Shown piece by piece: positions 7,267 to 9,753 of a DNA stretch of 9,753 nucleotides. Source of the DNA: Flavobacteriales bacterium UBA2040 (GTDB lineage: Bacteria; Bacteroidota; Bacteroidia; Flavobacteriales_D; Crocinitomicaceae). The notes beneath the pieces are model-generated. The model did no database searches. It worked only from the letters and a program-made list of their open reading frames with translations, and was not told the DNA's origin. The translations under genes and the position numbers were made by a program. Within the stretch, counting starts at the first letter, position 1. Each line of letters begins with the position of its first letter. The stretch covers positions 1-9,753 of the forward strand of contig DDBE01000200.1 of NCBI GenBank assembly GCA_002332715.1. The letters are read 5' to 3'.

Positions 7267-8946
7267 ATGCGTTTTTACTTCCTTTTTAGCCTACTTTTTT
7301 TCTTGAATTATTCTTTTTCTCAATGTGATACAATCCGCTATACGAAAGGAATATTTTCTTCGGTAACCCAATTTTCAGATGTTTTATATGGTCAAGCACA
7401 AGTGTGGAATATACCATATAATAACACAGGATTGTACATGGATATTTATATTCCTGCCGGAGACACGCAGACCAAACGGCCTTTGATGATTTGGTGTCAC
7501 CCAGGAGGTTTTTTGTTAGGTGACAAAAGTTCCGATGACATAGTGGCCTTATGCGATAGTTTTGCTCGCAAGGGCTATGTGACCGCTTCAATTGGTTATA
7601 GAAAAGGTTTTAATCCAGCATCACAAAGTTCGGCAGTGCGAGCGGTATACCGTGGAACTCAAGATGCCAGAGCAGCGATTCGGTATCTAAAAGAATTTGC
7701 TCCAACCTATGGGATTGACACAAATTACACCTTTTTAGGTGGAAGTAGTGCGGGAGGATTTATGGCTTTACACACAGCCTATTTGACAGATGCCGAAGCA
7801 CCAAGTGATATACAAGGTGGATTTGGTTATCCTGCGTTGGGTTGTTTGGACTGCTCTGGAAATACCTACTCGCACAACATGGATTTGACAGGTATAATTA
7901 ATCTTTGGGGAGCATTAGGTGATTCGAACTATGTTGAAACAAATGAAACTGTTCCCGCCTTATTGATTCATGGAGAAGCCGATGGAACCGTTCCGATTGG
8001 AACCGGAAATCCATTTGGTGTTTTTACAACGCCTATCGTTAATGGCTCACGGCCGATTTCAAATCAGTTGACTTCACTTGCCATTCCACACACTTTTTTA
8101 CCTTTTACAGGTCAAGATCACGAATTTCATGGTGCCGACAATGGAACTTTTAATTCGCCTCCAAATGCATATTGGGATACTATATTGATGGCAATTCAGA
8201 ATCATGTATATCCACTATTGAAACCAGGAAGTCCTACAATTGATGGTGATTCGATTATTTGTTTGGGTGAAACAGTCACCTATGTTATAACTGGAAATGC
8301 GAACGAAACCTATTGTTCTGAGGTAACAAATGGAACACTAATTTCGGATTGGGGAGATTCCATTCAGGTTCAATGGAACGTCGTTGGAATTGGAGAAATA
8401 ACGACGTTTGCGTTTAATTCAATCCATGCAGCATCGGACAGGGTGGTACATGAAGTAAATGTGGTGCCGCTGCCAGATGCAACTTTCACCTCTAATATCA
8501 ATGGATTAATTGTCAATTTCAATCCAAATACTTTGGTTTTGAATGCGCAATATACATGGCAGATTGACACCTCAACGGTCAATGCCTCGAATACGATTTA
8601 CGCTTATACAGCGGCTGGAATATACCCTGTAACCCTTACTGTTGTTGATACAAACATGTGTTCTAGTACATCGACACAAACGTTAGTTTTAACAGTCAAT
8701 ACTTTGGCGGAAAATTATTTTTATGACTTGACTTTGTATCCAAATCCGGCAAATGATTTCGTGTCAATAGAGAACGGAGTAAGTGGAAATCTTTTCGTTC
8801 TCGACAAAACAGGCAGAGTCGTATTAAATGAAAAAATCCAAAGCGAAAACCAACAAATTGATGTTTCCGCTTTGAATTCAGGTCTATATTTTGTTAAGGT
8901 AGTATTTAAAGGCGCATTAGTGAATACACGCTTCATTAAGAACTAA
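7267..8946 (+). CDS. secreted alpha/beta-hydrolase (carboxylesterase-like) with Ig/PKD-like modules and T9SS sorting domain
   Basis: A 559-residue exported hydrolase, counted from ATG 7267. That start gives a clean signal peptide (MRFYFLF, hydrophobic run, SFSQ|C near 19-20); the in-frame TTG at 7237 would add ten non-signal residues. Catalytic domain, about 25-315: oxyanion-hole CHPGGF (77-82), nucleophile elbow GSSAG (159-163) with S161, acid in HGEADGTVP (D239), and His in GQDHEFH (H285, or less likely H288). This resembles carbohydrate or carboxyl esterases. A PKD-like or Ig-like region follows (about 321-480) in which YTAAGIYPVTLTVVD marks a PKD strand. The last 72 residues (488-559) are a type A T9SS C-terminal domain: LYPNPANDFVSIE, DKTGRVV, NSGLYFVKV, ending RFIKN. 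The protein should pass through Sec and then T9SS to the cell surface or medium. The substrate is unknown. Its TAA overlaps the stop of a coding-like stretch on the other strand. Confidence 0.9.
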   Translation: MRFYFLFSLLFFLNYSFSQCDTIRYTKGIFSSVTQFSDVLYGQAQVWNIPYNNTGLYMDIYIPAGDTQTKRPLMIWCHPGGFLLGDKSSDDIVALCDSFARKGYVTASIGYRKGFNPASQSSAVRAVYRGTQDARAAIRYLKEFAPTYGIDTNYTFLGGSSAGGFMALHTAYLTDAEAPSDIQGGFGYPALGCLDCSGNTYSHNMDLTGIINLWGALGDSNYVETNETVPALLIHGEADGTVPIGTGNPFGVFTTPIVNGSRPISNQLTSLAIPHTFLPFTGQDHEFHGADNGTFNSPPNAYWDTILMAIQNHVYPLLKPGSPTIDGDSIICLGETVTYVITGNANETYCSEVTNGTLISDWGDSIQVQWNVVGIGEITTFAFNSIHAASDRVVHEVNVVPLPDATFTSNINGLIVNFNPNTLVLNAQYTWQIDTSTVNASNTIYAYTAAGIYPVTLTVVDTNMCSSTSTQTLVLTVNTLAENYFYDLTLYPNPANDFVSIENGVSGNLFVLDKTGRVVLNEKIQSENQQIDVSALNSGLYFVKVVFKGALVNTRFIKN

Positions 8947-9071
8947 ATATCCCAATCGTGGTCTTGCCAATTCATGCTCGGCACCCATAATTCGTTATAG
9001 TCTTCATCCGCCCCATAAAATTCGTCTTGAAACTTTATTGTCAGAGTTTTCGATAAATCTACAACACAAGT
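8943..9071 (-). pseudogene. coding-like C-terminal tail in the alternate frame, probably a gene remnant
   Basis: This minus-strand frame is open for 42 residues after a TAG at 9074-9072, and ends in a TAG at 8945-8943 that overlaps the esterase TAA. The translation contains an acidic, Trp-rich end (FYGADEDYNELWV, then PSMNWQDHDWDI) that reads like a genuine protein C-terminus rather than random sequence. It has no start codon of its own in a useful position. It lies one frame away from the decayed gene starting at 9396. It may be the true end of that gene after a 1-nt frameshift, or the end of a second gene joined by a deletion. I do not recognise the family. Confidence 0.4.
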
Positions 9072-9396
9072 CTATCACTTTTCCATGGTGTTCTTCTTCA
9101 ATATGAATCTGCGAAAGAATATTCATCCAATTGCGCAAACTGCCCTGATCTTGGCCATTTTCAAGAAAGAGGATAATTTTATCTTGAATTTTTTCAAATC
9201 TCGATTTATCATGAGTCACCAAGTGTGTGCAAACCTAGCTTCCAACGTAAGAGGCATTTTTGTCCGTATAATTGAGTGAAACTATCAGCAGATCACGTAA
9301 TTTTTCCTTATCTTCAAGTATTGAAAAGTTAAATGCATCAAATTCACGCGTTTTTCGAAACTCGGCAAACGATTTTTTAAGTGATTCGATGGACAT
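9004..9396 (-). pseudogene. ARM/HEAT-like flavobacterial protein, interrupted by an in-frame TAG
   Basis: From ATG at 9396-9394 the frame encodes 53 residues (MSIESLKKSF to ASYVGS), meets TAG at 9237-9235, and continues in the same frame for 76 more residues (VCTHLVTHD to RRILWGG) to TGA at 9006-9004. Composition and helical pattern are continuous across the TAG, so this is one gene with a nonsense change. From memory, the sequence resembles the roughly 190-residue helical-repeat proteins of flavobacteria mislabelled 'adenylosuccinate lyase', which have an 'ISYxAxWVLEF' segment. That places the TAG where Trp (TGG) is expected. The last third of that family (about 60 residues after 'NKVSRRI') is missing, a second sign of decay. 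Other genes in the window also end in TAG, so read-through is unlikely. Upstream ATGs at 9423 and 9408 are alternatives. The family call is moderate; the broken state is clear. Confidence 0.65.
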
Positions 9397-9753
9397 TACT
9401 GCAAACATACTGCAAACAAGCATCGACTTTTTAATGACTGTTTTAAGGGGGGACCCTACCGATGATTTTTTTCAGTTTTTCAGTTCTATTGAGGCTGGTT
9501 CGATTTTAGGCTTGTTGGAAGAGGAAAAAAAAGTTTTCTGGATTAACATATACAATGCCCTGGTGCAGATAGAGTTGCATGAAATGACTTCCGAAAAAGT
9601 AGACAAATCGATTTTCAGTAAGAAAGTAATAGAAATCGCCGGTGAATCGATGAGTTTGGATAATATCGAACATGGTATCCTTCGGGGAAATTTTTGGAAA
9701 TACGGTTTAGGATTCCTACCAGGAGGTTATTTGGTTCTGTCGCATCTGTCTAT
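9389..9753 (+). CDS. DUF547 domain protein, N-terminal part (runs off the window)
   Basis: The frame is open from ATG 9389 to the window edge (121 residues). The segment KKVFWINIYNALVQ (about 47-60), followed by AGESMSLDNIEHGILRG (about 84-100) and the WKYGLGFLPGG stretch, is typical of DUF547 proteins, which are widespread and lack a known function. The conserved domain core usually continues with a segment (DPRIHFALNCGAxSCP-like) that would lie beyond the right edge. There is no signal peptide, so this is the short cytoplasmic-looking form. ATG 9389 includes the leading helix normally seen; Met16 at 9434 would remove it. The first bases overlap the start of the decayed minus-strand gene. 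No Shine-Dalgarno sequence is visible. Confidence 0.85.
   Translation, partial: MDITANILQTSIDFLMTVLRGDPTDDFFQFFSSIEAGSILGLLEEEKKVFWINIYNALVQIELHEMTSEKVDKSIFSKKVIEIAGESMSLDNIEHGILRGNFWKYGLGFLPGGYLVLSHLS
9397..9418. repeat. two tandem copies of an 11-bp direct repeat
   Basis: TACTGCAAACA occurs at 9397-9407 and again, exactly, at 9408-9418. It lies inside the first codons of the DUF547 gene and directly upstream of the minus-strand ATG at 9396. Eleven is not a multiple of three, so the copies are read in different frames. The duplication also supplies an extra minus-strand ATG at 9408. It could be a chance slippage duplication or a paired protein-binding site. Confidence 0.6.

Noticed and set aside
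9235..9237. TAG read through as an amino acid (recoding or an alternative genetic code)
   Set aside because: The MORN-repeat gene (2353-2355) and the nuclease gene (5786-5784) end in ordinary TAG stops, and no recoding element is visible; a nonsense mutation is simpler.
1..9753. Mobile element, CRISPR array, tRNA or rRNA
   Set aside because: I found no transposase or integrase motifs, regularly spaced repeats, terminal inverted repeats or tRNA-like folding.

Overview
The window looks like chromosomal DNA from a member of the Bacteroidota, most likely the Flavobacteriales (a Crocinitomicaceae/Fluviicola-like bacterium would fit, but this is inference). The evidence is: a C-terminal type IX secretion (T9SS) sorting domain on a secreted esterase; SecD and SecF fused in one long polypeptide; a TAnnTTTG-type promoter ahead of secDF; AT-rich leaders without Shine-Dalgarno sequences; and a DUF547 gene of the type common in flavobacteria.

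Layout, left to right. (1) 101-2355, plus strand: a tightly packed three-gene operon. It encodes a membrane-anchored family-2 glycosyltransferase of the polyprenyl-phosphate type, a GmhB/HisB-like HAD phosphatase whose start overlaps the glycosyltransferase stop (TAATG), and a secreted MORN/YwqK-like repeat protein 3 nt further on. (2) 2356-2545: intergenic, with a weak hairpin and a good Bacteroidota promoter. (3) 2546-5569, plus: the SecDF fusion, closed by a strong hairpin terminator at 5588-5621 that could work in both directions. (4) 5784-7193, minus: a DnaQ-type exonuclease fused to a UvrC-type GIY-YIG nuclease, convergent with secDF. (5) 7267-8946, plus: a secreted alpha/beta-hydrolase esterase with Ig/PKD-like modules and a T9SS tail, divergent from the nuclease. 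(6) 8943-9396, minus: a decayed gene. It looks like the short ARM/HEAT-like family often mislabelled 'adenylosuccinate lyase' in flavobacteria. It is interrupted by an in-frame TAG where Trp is expected, and its 3' end runs into a coding-like tail in another frame. (7) 9389 to the window edge, plus: the N-terminal part of a DUF547 protein whose start codon overlaps that of the decayed gene.

Functionally, most of the window concerns the cell envelope and export: lipid-linked sugar transfer, the Sec accessory motor, T9SS cargo and a periplasmic repeat protein. One DNA-repair-type nuclease sits among them. I see no mobile element, CRISPR array, tRNA or rRNA, and no convincing wholly new system. 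The most unusual parts are the broken gene with its overlapping divergent start at 8943-9423, and the exonuclease/GIY-YIG fusion that keeps a UvrC-like four-cysteine cluster.
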